This document shows, one piece after another, positions 16,701 through 25,158 of a stretch of DNA of 64,000 bases (position 1 is its first letter; every line of letters begins with the position of its first letter). The DNA is from PFJX01 sp964542455 (GTDB lineage Bacteria > Pseudomonadota > Gammaproteobacteria > Burkholderiales > Thiobacillaceae): the NCBI GenBank assembly GCA_964542455.1, contig CAZIUC010000017.1:21612-85611 (forward strand), given 5' to 3'. Below the pieces are notes generated by a model. That model was given only the letters and a program-made list of their open reading frames with translations, had not been told where the DNA came from and did not search any database. The translations under genes and the position numbers were made by a program.

Positions 16701-17596
16701 CAGGACACCAGATTGTCCAGCGCCGTGCCCCACAGCACCGCCTTCTTGCCGCCCGCGTTCATCGACACGTTGCCGCCGATGCAGGAGGCATCGGCCGAGG
16801 TGGGATCGACCGCGAAGGCCAGGCCGGCCGCTTCGGCGACTTCCATGACCCGTCGCGTGACGACGCCGGCGCCGCAGGTGATGGTCGGCGTGGCGCTGGT
16901 GTGGCCGCGCAGCACGCGCGGCTCGATATCGCTTTTGTAGTCGAGTTTTTCCGTGTTGATCACCGCCGAGAAACGGGTCAACGGCACCGCGCCGCCGGTA
17001 TAGCCGGTGCCGCCGCCGCGTGGTATCACGGTCAGCCCGAGTTCGATGCAGCCGGCCACCAGGGCGGGAATCTCATTCTCGTTGTCCGGGCTGAGCACCA
17101 CGAAGGGATATTCCACGCGCCAGTCGGTCGCGTCGGTGACATGGCTGACCCGGGCCATGCCGTCGAAGGCGATGTTGTCGCGCCGGGTGTGGCGGGTGAG
17201 CGTGCGCAGCAGGCCCTCGCGCAGGTGGCTGGTTTCCGCGAAGCCGACCTCGAAGGTGTCCACCGCGCGGTTGGACAGTCGCAGCAGCGTGCCGACCCGC
17301 TCGTTGCCCTGGCGGCGCTTCTCGATTTCGCCCAGACGGTGGCGCAGCGCCTGGATCAACAAGCCACGGCGCGCCGGGTTGGCGAGCAGGTCGTCTTCCA
17401 GATAGGGGTTGCGGGTGACCACCCAGATGTCGCCCAGCACCTCGAACAGCATGCGCGCGGAACGCCCGGTCTTGCGCTCGCCGCGCAGTTCCTCGACCAG
17501 CCGCCAGCCTTCGGCGCCAAGCAGGCGAATGACGATCTCGCGGTCGGAGAATGAAGTGTAGTTGTAGGGGATCTCGCGAATGCGCTCGGTGGACAT
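13763..17596 (-). CDS. DUF3683 FAD-linked oxidase / Fe-S oxidoreductase fusion
   Basis: Giant respiratory-type oxidoreductase of 1277 residues, known in betaproteobacteria and related to D-lactate/glycolate dehydrogenases. In order: DUF3683 (about 1-120), a PCMH-type FAD-binding domain (about 165-340; IPRGGGTGYTGGAVPL), a GlcD-like FAD oxidase C domain with HMHAGDGNVHTNIPVN and GEHGIGITKLEFL, two 4Fe-4S motifs (CLRCGKCKPVC and CTVCHKCVNPCP), then two CCG cysteine-rich domains (CCGYPQIATGD and CCGESGTF). It thus joins GlcD-, GlcF- and LldE-like parts in one chain. Oxidation of a 2-hydroxyacid, perhaps D-lactate, with electrons passed to quinone is inferred. It is divergent from the PTS genes. 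Confidence 0.92.
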   Translation of the reverse strand: MSTERIREIPYNYTSFSDREIVIRLLGAEGWRLVEELRGERKTGRSARMLFEVLGDIWVVTRNPYLEDDLLANPARRGLLIQALRHRLGEIEKRRQGNERVGTLLRLSNRAVDTFEVGFAETSHLREGLLRTLTRHTRRDNIAFDGMARVSHVTDATDWRVEYPFVVLSPDNENEIPALVAGCIELGLTVIPRGGGTGYTGGAVPLTRFSAVINTEKLDYKSDIEPRVLRGHTSATPTITCGAGVVTRRVMEVAEAAGLAFAVDPTSADASCIGGNVSMNAGGKKAVLWGTALDNLVSWKMVTPDADWLEVTRLDHNLSKIHDVAVARFELARFHADGSPKGEPEILEIPGAAFRKRGLGKDVTDKFLSGLPGIQKEGCDGLITQATFVLHRMPPRIRTVCLEFFGQVSEAVPAIVEITRDFNGGQGDVLLAGLEHMDARYIKAVGYATKAERSGRPNMVLLADIASDDVAAVDAAAARIVECARARGGEGFIATSADARKKFWLDRARTAAIAKHTNAFKVNEDVVIPLDRLADYSDGVERINIELSIKNKLALLGELEGFIKGTLPLTEDEEGTADPVLTEARRERALTLLAEVRGRWQSYLDDLDAPLPPHLCVVDERLPRKENKSVFAALQDHSLRVSWKREVRGELQQIFTGREYEPVLAACEAIHKRVLKGRVFVALHMHAGDGNVHTNIPVNSDDYAMLASANQAVARIMRLAQDLGGVISGEHGIGITKLEFLSDQTLSAFAAYKNQVDPEGRFNKGKLLKGADLGNAYTPSFGLLELESLIMEQSEIGAIADSIKDCLRCGKCKPVCTTHVPRANLLYSPRNKILATSLLIEAFLYEEQTRRGISLKHFDEFDDVADHCTVCHKCVNPCPVDIDFGDVTVAMRNFLNAAGKKKKAPASRLALAFLNSTDGDVIHALRKGAIEFGYIGQRIGAAVMRTLPVVKEAMRQPPSSIGKPGAKTQLIHFFNRALPGANLPSKTTRQLLGLNDPKVVPVLRDPAKVTELSEEDRDAVFYFPGCGSERLFSQVGLATLAWLYELGAQTVLPPTYLCCGYPQIATGDRPKGEAITMQNRVLFHRIANTLNYLDIKTVLVSCGTCLDQLMEYQFDKIFPGCRIMDIHEYMMEKGVKLEAVGGTKYMYHDPCHTPIKLYNPIKTAQTLMGSDVKLSERCCGESGTFAASRPDIATQVRFRKAEEIDRVAGGLREAGADKVKVLTTCPSCLQGLDRYGEDSKIEADYIVVELARLKLGEDWLNDFVAKVNNGGIEKVLL

Positions 17597-17770
17597 GGCG
17601 GAAAATGCTTATATAAAGGCGGCGAATTCTACCGGAAGCACTCCCGCAAGACGCCCCCTGATTCCCATTTCGACCTTATCCATCAAAGGGATATGTGATT
17701 GCTGCATGGCAGCATCGTGGTCTCGCCAGGGCGGCGTAGAATGCGAGCGAATCTTTCGCGCTCTCACACC

Positions 17771-18187
17771 ATGATCCCCCTCCTGATCGTCGCCCACGGC
17801 AACCTCGGCGATAGCCTAATCCAGTGTGCCAGCCATGTACTGGGGCAACGCCCGGAACAACTGGAAAGTCTCGATCTCTCCTCCTCCGACGAGCCCGGCG
17901 AGATGCTGGAGCGGGCACGAGCGCAGATCGCGCGCCTGGATCGAGGCAAGGGTTTGCTGATCCTCACCGATGTATACGGCGCCACGCCCTGCAACACCGT
18001 GTGCAAACTGATTCAACACGAGCATGTTGAAGCGGTGGCCGGCGTCAACCTGCCGATGCTGCTCAAGGCGCTGAATTACCGCAACGAAACCCTAGCCCTG
18101 CTGATCCGCAAAGCGGTGCAGGGTGGACAGAGCGGCGTCATGTATATCCTGCCGCGCGACGCCGAGGAAGAATATAGCGATGCTTGA
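17771..18187 (+). CDS. PTS EIIA component, mannose family
   Basis: IIA-Man-like phosphocarrier of 138 residues. The N-terminus IPLLIVAHGNLGDSLIQ carries the active-site His9, and LLILTDVYGATPCNTVCKLI is the second conserved segment. No IIB, IIC or IID permease genes accompany it. The following HPr and EI genes make it the terminal acceptor of a regulatory phosphorelay, as in many betaproteobacteria. HPr overlaps its last 8 bases, so the two are coupled. ATG at 17771 is used because the family starts at this strand. Confidence 0.92.
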   Translation: MIPLLIVAHGNLGDSLIQCASHVLGQRPEQLESLDLSSSDEPGEMLERARAQIARLDRGKGLLILTDVYGATPCNTVCKLIQHEHVEAVAGVNLPMLLKALNYRNETLALLIRKAVQGGQSGVMYILPRDAEEEYSDA

Positions 18188-18449
18188 ACGCGAAATCGAA
18201 ATCACCAACAAGCTGGGCTTGCATGCCCGCGCCTCCGCCAAACTCACCCAGACCGCCAGCAGTTTTCCCTGTGAGATATGGATCTCGCGCAGTGGCCGCC
18301 GGATCAACGGCAAAAGCATCATGGGCGTGATGATGCTGGCCGCCGCGCGTGGCAGCAGCATCAAGCTGGAAACCTTCGGGCCCGAGGAAGACACGGCCAT
18401 GGCGGCGCTGGTGGCGTTGATCGAAGACAAGTTTGGGGAAGGCGAATGA
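18180..18449 (+). CDS. ptsH: Phosphocarrier protein HPr
   Basis: Eighty-nine-residue HPr. The phosphorylation site His15 is in LGLHARASAKL, and the regulatory Ser46 is in INGKSIMGVMMLAA. The latter residue suggests control by an HPr kinase encoded elsewhere. Its ATG lies inside the IIA gene. The downstream EI gene is separated by an unusual repeat-filled spacer of 114 bases. Confidence 0.96.
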   Translation: MLEREIEITNKLGLHARASAKLTQTASSFPCEIWISRSGRRINGKSIMGVMMLAAARGSSIKLETFGPEEDTAMAALVALIEDKFGEGE

Positions 18450-18563
18450 TTGGATTGCGGATTGCGGATTGCGGATTTTTCTCGCGCGGCTGTGCCGCGC
18501 CCGATCTGCCAAATCCGAAATCGTAAAAATCCGAAATCCGAAATCCGCAATCCGAAATCACCC
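18450..18563. repeat. Tandem and inverted heptamer repeats between ptsH and ptsI
   Basis: Three direct GGATTGC units follow the ptsH stop. They are countered downstream by several AATCCGAAAT/AATCCGCAAT units in the opposite sense, so the mRNA can fold into a long stem. A separate hairpin, GCGCGGC-TGT-GCCGCGC, sits in the middle. No gene is present. It may be a repeat insertion, or a processing or stability element controlling the HPr:EI ratio. Confidence 0.7.
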
Positions 18564-20288
18564 ATGACCTTCTCACTACACGGTATCGCGGTTTCCAGCG
18601 GCTACGCGATAGGCCGGGCGCAGCTTTACTCCCAGGATCGTCTGGAAGCGCCGCATTACCTGTTGCATGCCGAGCACCTGGATGCGGAAGTGGCTCGCTT
18701 CACCGCGGCGGTGGCAGCGGTGCGCGCGGAAATGCTCGAACTGCGGGAACACATCCCGGAAGGCGCTCCGGCGGAGCTCTCCGCCTTCCTCAATGTGCAT
18801 GTGTTGATCCTCAACGATTCCATGTTGTCCGAGGCGCCCAAGCAGCGCATACGCGCCGACCGTTGCAACGCGGAATGGGCGCTCTCGCAGCAGACCGAAG
18901 CGCTGATCGTGCAGTTCGAGTCGATCGAGGACGATTACCTGCGCGAACGCCGCAATGATGTGCGCCAAGTGGCCGACAAGGTACTCAAGGAACTCATGGG
19001 CCATCCCGGCCATGCGCCGCTGAAATCCGCCGAGGAAGGCGACAGCATTCTGGTTGCGCACGACTTGTCGCCATCGGACATGGTGCTGTTCAAGCGCCAT
19101 GACTTCGCCGGCTTCATCACCGACCTGGGCGGCAGCACCTCGCATACCGCCATCCTCGCGCGCAGCCTCAGCCTGCCTTCGGTGATGGCCCTGCACAGCG
19201 CGCGCGCCCTGGTCCAGGAAGGCGACTGGCTGATCGTCGATGGCGTGGCCGGCGTGGTCATCGTCAACCCGGATGCCTCCATCCTCGACGAATATCGTTT
19301 GCGCCGGAATCAATGGCATCTTGAACAGAAGAAGCTGCGGCGCCTCAAGACCAGCCCCTCCGCCACCCTGGATAGCCTGGAAGTCGAGCTTCAGGCGAAT
19401 ATCGACCTGCCCAACGACGTCGGCCAGGCGCTGGGCGAAAACGCCAGTGGCATCGGCCTGTTCCGAAGCGAATTCCTGTTTCTCAACCGTGACGACCTGC
19501 CTTCGGAAGAGGAGCAATTCGAGGCCTACCGGCATGTGGCGCGAAAAATGGTCGGGCGCTGCGTGGTGATTCGCACCCTCGACGTGGGCGCCGACAAATC
19601 CGTGCGCTGGCTGCACGAAAAAAGCGTCAACCCCGCGCTTGGCCGCCGCGCCATCCGTTTGTGCCTGGCGGAACCACAAATCTTCATCAGCCAGATTCGC
19701 GCCTTGCTGCGCGCCAGCCACTACGGCCAGATCAAGATCCTGCTGCCGATGCTGTCCAGCCTGACTGAACTCGACCAGGCACTCGCCCTGATCGGGGCGG
19801 CACGCGGCATGCTGCGCATGGAAGGCATTCCCTTCGATGAAGAAACACCCATAGGCGGCATGATCGAAGTGCCCGCCGCCGCGCTCTCAGCGGAATGGTT
19901 CGCGAAAAAGCTGGATTTTCTCTCGATCGGCACCAACGACCTGATCCAGTACACCCTGGCCATCGACCGCACCGACGATACCGTCGCCCACCTCTACGAC
20001 CCGCTGCATCCGTCCGTGCTGGCCCTGATCGGGCACACTCTCAAGGTCGGCCGCAAGATGGGCAAGCCGGTCTCGGTGTGCGGCGAGATGGCTGGCGACC
20101 CCAAGCTCACCCGACTGCTGCTGGGCATGGGACTGACCCGCTTCTCCATGCACCCGGCTCACATCCTCACGGTGAAGCAGCAGGTGCTGCGCAGCCATGT
20201 CGGGAATCTTGCCCCGATAGCAAAAAAACTTCTGCGCGCCGGCCGGCCGGATCGCATTCAGGAATACCTGGAACAGATCAACAGATAA
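18564..20288 (+). CDS. ptsI: PTS enzyme I (phosphoenolpyruvate-protein phosphotransferase)
   Basis: Cytosolic enzyme of 574 residues that autophosphorylates from PEP and donates to HPr. The N-terminal domain opens LHGIAVSSGYAIGRA. The active-site histidine is in LGGSTSHTAILARSLSLPSV near residue 190. The PEP-binding barrel shows GIGLFRSEFLFLNRDDLPSEEEQ, GADKSVRWL, IGGMIEVPAAAL and FLSIGTNDLIQYTLAIDR with VCGEMAGDP. ATG at 18564 matches family starts; the upstream open frame is only repeat sequence. It is the last gene of the IIA-HPr-EI unit. Confidence 0.96.
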   Translation: MTFSLHGIAVSSGYAIGRAQLYSQDRLEAPHYLLHAEHLDAEVARFTAAVAAVRAEMLELREHIPEGAPAELSAFLNVHVLILNDSMLSEAPKQRIRADRCNAEWALSQQTEALIVQFESIEDDYLRERRNDVRQVADKVLKELMGHPGHAPLKSAEEGDSILVAHDLSPSDMVLFKRHDFAGFITDLGGSTSHTAILARSLSLPSVMALHSARALVQEGDWLIVDGVAGVVIVNPDASILDEYRLRRNQWHLEQKKLRRLKTSPSATLDSLEVELQANIDLPNDVGQALGENASGIGLFRSEFLFLNRDDLPSEEEQFEAYRHVARKMVGRCVVIRTLDVGADKSVRWLHEKSVNPALGRRAIRLCLAEPQIFISQIRALLRASHYGQIKILLPMLSSLTELDQALALIGAARGMLRMEGIPFDEETPIGGMIEVPAAALSAEWFAKKLDFLSIGTNDLIQYTLAIDRTDDTVAHLYDPLHPSVLALIGHTLKVGRKMGKPVSVCGEMAGDPKLTRLLLGMGLTRFSMHPAHILTVKQQVLRSHVGNLAPIAKKLLRAGRPDRIQEYLEQINR

Positions 20289-20299
20289 CCCTAACCCCC

Positions 20300-20326
20300 T
20301 CAAGTTTTTCCCAGCTTTGTCGATAG
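20300..20326 (+). promoter_or_regulatory. Candidate sigma-28 (FliA) promoter of the GGDEF gene
   Basis: TCAAGTTT, 11 bases, GTCGATAG resembles the flagellar sigma factor consensus TAAAGTTT-N11-GCCGATAA at 13 of 16 positions, including the correct spacing. It lies 34 bases before the GGDEF protein start. Confidence 0.6.
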
Positions 20327-20359
20327 TGCTTTCGAGATAGAACTATCTGGGGCAATACG

Positions 20360-21622
20360 ATGCAAGCGGCAAACAATATCGCCAAGCCTATTTTTCTCTG
20401 GCCGGAGGCTTCCGACGACCTGCGGGAAGCGGCCGTGCAGCTTGGCTATTACGGTTATGTGGCGGAATTGTTCGATTCCCCAGCAGCCTTGTTGGCGGCC
20501 GAGTCCCGCAACCCCACTGGCGCCCTGATCGACTGCGGCAAATTCGACTGCCTTTCCGAGGCTGACAAGACCGCCCTGACCGCGCTGTCCAGCCGCGTGC
20601 CGCTGGCCTGCATGTCCAGCAGCGGCAGTATCGACGCCCGTTTGGCCGCGGTGCGCATGGGTTGCCAGGCTTACTTCACGCGGCCGCTCGACATGGCCAG
20701 CCTGCTCGATACGCTGGATCGTCTTACCGCGCCGCCTCAGGCCGAGGCCGGCAAGGTACTGATCGTCGATGATTCCCCCGCCCTGGCCGCTTTTTATGCC
20801 GCCCATCTGAATGAAGCCGGTTTCGTGACCCAGGTGGTCAACGACCCGCTAAAAACGCTGGATGCGCTCAACGAGCATCCGCCGGAACTGATCCTGCTGG
20901 ACATGAACATGCCGGGTGCCTCGGGCGAGGAGATCGCCAAAGTCATCCGTCAGCAGGAGGCTTATCTCTCCATTCCCATCGTATTTCTCTCGGCGGAGAG
21001 CGATATTGGCCGTCAGCGCGAGGCCATGAGCCTGGGCGGTGACGAGTTTTTACACAAGCCGATCGAACCCGAACATCTGATCTCGGCGGTCAAAAGCCGG
21101 GTGATTCGTTACCGTTCCCTGCGCGCGCTGATGGTGCGCGACAGTCTCACCGGTTTGCTCAATCACACCAGCTTCAAGGAGCGCCTGCGCGCCGAGGTCG
21201 CCCGCGCCAAGCGCCAGGGCAAACCGTTGTCGGTGGCGCTGATCGATATCGACTTGTTCAAGAAAGTGAATGACGGCTATGGTCACCCCGCCGGGGACCG
21301 GGTGATCAAAAGCCTTTCCAGACTGTTGAAACAGCGCTTGCGTGGCGCCGACGTGATCGGCCGCTATGGCGGCGAGGAATTCGCTGTAGCCCTGCCCGAC
21401 ACCCCCATCGAAGGTGCTCTGCGGGTACTCGACAACATCCGCGAAAGTTTTGCCGCCATCATCCAGCATGCCGGCGACAAGACCTTCCAGGTCAGTCTGT
21501 CGGCCGGCATATCCCAAAACGCCGCCGCCAGTGATGGCGAATCCCTGATTCAGGCCGCCGACGAAGCACTCTATGTGGCCAAACATGAGGGGAGAAATCA
21601 GGTCAAGGCGGCGACCGCATAG
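20360..21622 (+). CDS. Diguanylate cyclase with two receiver domains
   Basis: Cytosolic c-di-GMP synthase of 420 residues. Residues about 8-122 form a degenerate receiver lacking the N-terminal acidic pair. Residues 131-248 are a full receiver with VDDSP, phospho-acceptor Asp181 (LILLDMNMPG) and Lys in FLHKPIEPE. The GGDEF domain (about 255-420) has an intact GGEEF active site (337-341) and an RGAD inhibitory site five residues before it, so product inhibition is likely. No kinase is adjacent. A flagellar-type promoter upstream suggests it is made with the motility regulon. Confidence 0.93.
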   Translation: MQAANNIAKPIFLWPEASDDLREAAVQLGYYGYVAELFDSPAALLAAESRNPTGALIDCGKFDCLSEADKTALTALSSRVPLACMSSSGSIDARLAAVRMGCQAYFTRPLDMASLLDTLDRLTAPPQAEAGKVLIVDDSPALAAFYAAHLNEAGFVTQVVNDPLKTLDALNEHPPELILLDMNMPGASGEEIAKVIRQQEAYLSIPIVFLSAESDIGRQREAMSLGGDEFLHKPIEPEHLISAVKSRVIRYRSLRALMVRDSLTGLLNHTSFKERLRAEVARAKRQGKPLSVALIDIDLFKKVNDGYGHPAGDRVIKSLSRLLKQRLRGADVIGRYGGEEFAVALPDTPIEGALRVLDNIRESFAAIIQHAGDKTFQVSLSAGISQNAAASDGESLIQAADEALYVAKHEGRNQVKAATA

Positions 21623-21729
21623 AGGGTGTTGGGTATAGCGGAATGTGTCCAACATCGCGGCGCCACCACAAGGTCAGGTTGTGGCCTTAGCGCTATCCGG
21701 CCTACAAGGTTTTGACCCATCTGGAGCCA

Positions 21730-24420
21730 TTACCCTTTCCCCGTCGGCAGCGGCGCCAGCAGGGCGCGGATATCCGCCTCGCCGAATTTGCTGAGGGCGC
21801 CGGCATCTTCGCTCAACACGCCGGCGGCGAGTTCAGCCTTTTTTTCCTGGAGGGCGAGGATTTTTTCCTCGATGCTGCCGGCCACCACCAGCTTGTAGAC
21901 GAACACCTTTTTCTTCTGGCCGATGCGGTGGGCGCGGTCGGTGGCCTGGTTTTCCACCGCCGGGTTCCACCAGGGATCGTAGTGGATCACGGTATCGGCC
22001 GCCGTCAGGTTGAGGCCGACGCCGCCGGCCTTGAGACTGATCAGAAAGATCGGTACGCCTTCGTCCTGAAATCGGCGGATCACGCCCTCGCGGTCCTGAG
22101 TGTCGCCGGTGAGTTTGACGTAGGAGAGCTTGCGCGCGAGCAGTTCTTCCTCAATCAGGGCCAGCATGCTGGTGAACTGCGAGAACACCAGGACGCGGCG
22201 GCCCTCGTCCACCAGTTCCGGCAACATGTCCATGAGCTGGTCGAGTTTGGCTCGCTCCTTCACTTTTTTCGCGCCTTCCAGCTTGACCAGGCGCGGGTCG
22301 CAGCAAACTTGCCTGAGCTTGAGCAGGGCGTCGAGGATGACGATGTGGCTGCGCGCGAAACCCTTGTCGGCGATGGCCTCGCGCACTTTTTCGTCCATCG
22401 CGCTACGCACCGCTTCATACAGGTCGCGCTGGTCCCCCTGTAGTTCCACCGTGCGCACGATCAGGGTCTTGGCCGGCAATTCCTTGGCCACGTCTTCCTT
22501 GCGCCGACGCAGGATGAACGGCCGCGCGCGCGCGGCGAGGAGATCGCGGCGAACGCCGTTGCCGTGTTTTTCGATGGGCGTGCGCCAGGTCTTGGTGAAC
22601 CCCTTGGCGTCGCCGAGAAAACCGGGCAGCAGGAAATCAAACTGCGCCCAAAGCTCGCCCAGGTGGTTTTCCAGCGGGGTACCGGTGAGGCACAGGCGGT
22701 GTCGCGTGGATAGCCGGCGCACCGCCTGGGCGGCCTTGCTGGCGGCGTTCTTCACCGTCTGCGCCTCGTCCAGGATGAGCAGGTGATACTCCTGCCTGGC
22801 CAGCGCCGCCTCGTCGCGCCACAACAGCGGGTAGGTGGTCAGCACCACGTCGTGTTCGGCAATGGCCGAGAAGCGTTCGGCGCGCTCCTTGCCGTGCAGG
22901 GAAAGCACTTTGAGGCCCGGGGCGAAGCGCTCCGCCTCGCGCTTCCAGTTGAAGATCAGGGATGTGGGCAGCACCACCAGACAGGGCCGGTCGAGGCGCC
23001 CGGCTTCCTTTTCCAGCAGCAGATGCGCCAGGGTCTGCGCGGTTTTGCCCAGGCCCATATCGTCGGCCAGGATCCCGGCCAGCCCGTGTTCGCGCAGGTA
23101 TTGCAGCCAGGCCAGGCCTTCCAGTTGATAGGGGCGCAGGGTGAGGGCGAAGCCGGCGGGCGGCGCGACCGGCTGGATACCGGCGCCATGTTGCAAAGAG
23201 TGCGCCAGCTTCGCGACCGCCTCGACGCCGGCGAAGCGCCAGCGCCGCATCTCGGCCAGGCGCGCCAGACGCGGCGCGTCCAGGCGCGACAAACGCAGCG
23301 GGCCGTGCCCCGGCGGCGCGTCGAACAGGTCGATCAGGGTCAGCGCCAGCGGCTTGATGCGGCCGGCCTGCACGCGCAGGCGGATGCCCGTGGACGTGGT
23401 GAGGATGACCGGAGCCTGGTCCGGCAATTTGTGCAACTGGGCGGTATCGAGCCAGCGCGCATCGTTGCGGAACAGGTCATAGAGCAGCGGCGCCAACGGC
23501 AGGCGCAGGCCATCGACGACGATGCCCATGTCGAGATTGAACCAGCCGCCGGCATCCTCGCCGATCTCGGCCTCCCAGGTATCCACGTCCACCACCAGAT
23601 GGCGGAAGTCGGCCGGCATTTCCACCCGCCAACCGGCGGCGCGCAACGCGGGGAGGTGCTCGGACATGAACTCCGGCCAGTGCGAAGGGCTTTCCAGCCC
23701 CCACAGGCGCGGCGGCCGCGAGCGCACGGCAAACAAGGTATGCGGCGGCACCAGTTCCACACCCGCGTCTTCCAGCGCGCGCAGCAAGGCGGCCTCCTCC
23801 GCCAGTCGCCGCCGTACCTGCACGGTTTCGCCATTGCCGAGGCTGAGCACATCTTCATCGCAGCCCGCATCGACCAGTGCATCGCCATATTTGAAAACCG
23901 GGTGGAGGAAGTCGAAGTGGCGGTCGACATGAGAGTAACGGCGGAAGCGGCCGACGTCGTAGGCTTCCAGTGTGCCCAACTTGAGTAGCGGCACCGGGTC
24001 GACGTCGATCAGTCGGGTTGCGCGCATGGGGTGCGTAAGTGTGGGGGCGACCACCTCCAGTTCGTCTTCCTCGCTGTCTTCCCGGTAGGTGGGGCGGGCT
24101 TTGCGTGGCGACGCGCCCGCCGGCACCGCCAGGCGCTTGTCCTGAAGCAGCGCGAGCATGACGGCGGCCGCGTGTTCGCACATCCAGCCATCGCCGCAGG
24201 TACAGCCGGAAATCGCGCGCGCCTTGCTGTTCTTGACCAGATCCAGACTGACCACCACGCGATAGGGCAGACGTTCGCGTCCCTTGACGTTGGCGGCAAT
24301 GCGTGGCGGCCGCACCTCGACCTGGCTGACTCCTCCGACAAAGGCGCGCGCCCGGTCTACCTTCTCGGCGCCATACCAGCGCGTCAGGTCTGCTTCGGTG
24401 TATTCGGGGAGTTTCGACAT
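21730..24420 (-). CDS. SWIM-domain SNF2-family helicase
   Basis: Swi2/Snf2-type double-stranded DNA translocase of 896 residues. A SWIM zinc finger lies near residues 78-92 (CTCGDGWMCEHAAAV). After a long middle region comes the ATPase core: LADDMGLGKTAQTLAHLL (Walker A), LLILDEAQTVKN (DEAH-like box), LTGTPLENHLGELWAQF, then the second RecA lobe with VLVFSQFTSML and the arginine-finger motif TDRAHRIGQKKKVFVYKL. This architecture is common in bacteria (HepA/SNF2 with SWIM) and its role is not settled; chromosome maintenance or transcription recycling is likely. It ends the minus-strand series starting at exbB. Confidence 0.92.
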   Translation of the reverse strand: MSKLPEYTEADLTRWYGAEKVDRARAFVGGVSQVEVRPPRIAANVKGRERLPYRVVVSLDLVKNSKARAISGCTCGDGWMCEHAAAVMLALLQDKRLAVPAGASPRKARPTYREDSEEDELEVVAPTLTHPMRATRLIDVDPVPLLKLGTLEAYDVGRFRRYSHVDRHFDFLHPVFKYGDALVDAGCDEDVLSLGNGETVQVRRRLAEEAALLRALEDAGVELVPPHTLFAVRSRPPRLWGLESPSHWPEFMSEHLPALRAAGWRVEMPADFRHLVVDVDTWEAEIGEDAGGWFNLDMGIVVDGLRLPLAPLLYDLFRNDARWLDTAQLHKLPDQAPVILTTSTGIRLRVQAGRIKPLALTLIDLFDAPPGHGPLRLSRLDAPRLARLAEMRRWRFAGVEAVAKLAHSLQHGAGIQPVAPPAGFALTLRPYQLEGLAWLQYLREHGLAGILADDMGLGKTAQTLAHLLLEKEAGRLDRPCLVVLPTSLIFNWKREAERFAPGLKVLSLHGKERAERFSAIAEHDVVLTTYPLLWRDEAALARQEYHLLILDEAQTVKNAASKAAQAVRRLSTRHRLCLTGTPLENHLGELWAQFDFLLPGFLGDAKGFTKTWRTPIEKHGNGVRRDLLAARARPFILRRRKEDVAKELPAKTLIVRTVELQGDQRDLYEAVRSAMDEKVREAIADKGFARSHIVILDALLKLRQVCCDPRLVKLEGAKKVKERAKLDQLMDMLPELVDEGRRVLVFSQFTSMLALIEEELLARKLSYVKLTGDTQDREGVIRRFQDEGVPIFLISLKAGGVGLNLTAADTVIHYDPWWNPAVENQATDRAHRIGQKKKVFVYKLVVAGSIEEKILALQEKKAELAAGVLSEDAGALSKFGEADIRALLAPLPTGKG

Positions 24421-24512
24421 TCAGGCGGGAAAACGGTGAATAAGAACGCGTGGCGGGCGCCATACGCACGAAACGTTCCGCGCGCGCTCGGCACGCCAGG
24501 AACCGGCAACGA

Positions 24513-25154
24513 TTAGTTCTTGTTGGCTTCCGGCTGCGCGGCGACAGGCGCGGGCGGGACAAACCGGGGAGGTTCAGGCGGTGTGTAGGCGGGTGCCTGG
24601 TAGGTGGGCTGCGGAATATAGAACCACGGCACATAACCCCAGGGCGCGGGGCTGTAGTTGGTGGGTGGCGGCACATAGACCGCAACCGGCGGCTTGCCGT
24701 TTGCGGGAATAGCCGGCGGGGCCGCGGGCGCCGTGAAGACCGGCGCCAGAAGCGGCACCTCGGGCGGCGTATAGGGCACCGGCGGCGACGCTTCCATTTT
24801 TTCCTTGAGGGAGCGTTTGATGTCTTCTTCCATCTGCTTCAACAGATTATCCAGATAGAAATTGCTCTGTTTCTTCAGACGCTGTCCCATCACTTCCAGT
24901 TTGAAAGCCAGGTCCGGCGGCAACGACACTTCCTCGTCGTTGAAGGCGGCCATGACCGAATCGCGCATGTATTCGATCAGGAGGCGAGTTTCCTCCTCAC
25001 TCAAGGCATTCTTGAGCATATGGCCCAGGTCTGACAGCGAGGGCGTAGCCGGGGCAACCTTGGCTGGCGCCTTCGCGGGAGTCTTGTCGGCGGCCAGCGC
25101 GGGAATGGCAAGTCCAGCCAGGAGAAGCGCGGTAAAGCGGAATGGCAATTTCAT
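24513..25154 (-). CDS. Secreted proline-rich protein of unknown function
   Basis: I do not recognise a family. The 213 residues start with a clear signal peptide (KLPFRFTALLLAGLAIPALA, cleaved before ADK). A KTPAKAPAKVAP linker follows, then a mainly helical segment (about 40-125; EEETRLLIEYMRDSVMAAF and LDNLLKQMEEDIKRSLKEKM). The second half is rich in Pro and Tyr (PPTNYSPAPWGYVPW) and probably disordered. It is predicted to be periplasmic or cell-surface. Its ATG is 4 bases after the stop of a permease remnant, so it was probably translated by coupling to that lost gene. Confidence 0.65.
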   Translation of the reverse strand: MKLPFRFTALLLAGLAIPALAADKTPAKAPAKVAPATPSLSDLGHMLKNALSEEETRLLIEYMRDSVMAAFNDEEVSLPPDLAFKLEVMGQRLKKQSNFYLDNLLKQMEEDIKRSLKEKMEASPPVPYTPPEVPLLAPVFTAPAAPPAIPANGKPPVAVYVPPPTNYSPAPWGYVPWFYIPQPTYQAPAYTPPEPPRFVPPAPVAAQPEANKN

Positions 25155-25158
25155 TTGA

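Noticed and set aside
14141..17554. Long plus-strand open frames opposite the DUF3683 gene
   Set aside because: They are antisense to a protein with clear motifs throughout, rich in His/Gly/Ala as expected of a GC-rich complementary frame, and have no ribosome binding sites or recognisable domains.
18450..18563. Possible CRISPR-like array from GGATTGC repeats
   Set aside because: The units are 7 bases with no spacers, and an inverted counterpart follows; there are no cas genes.
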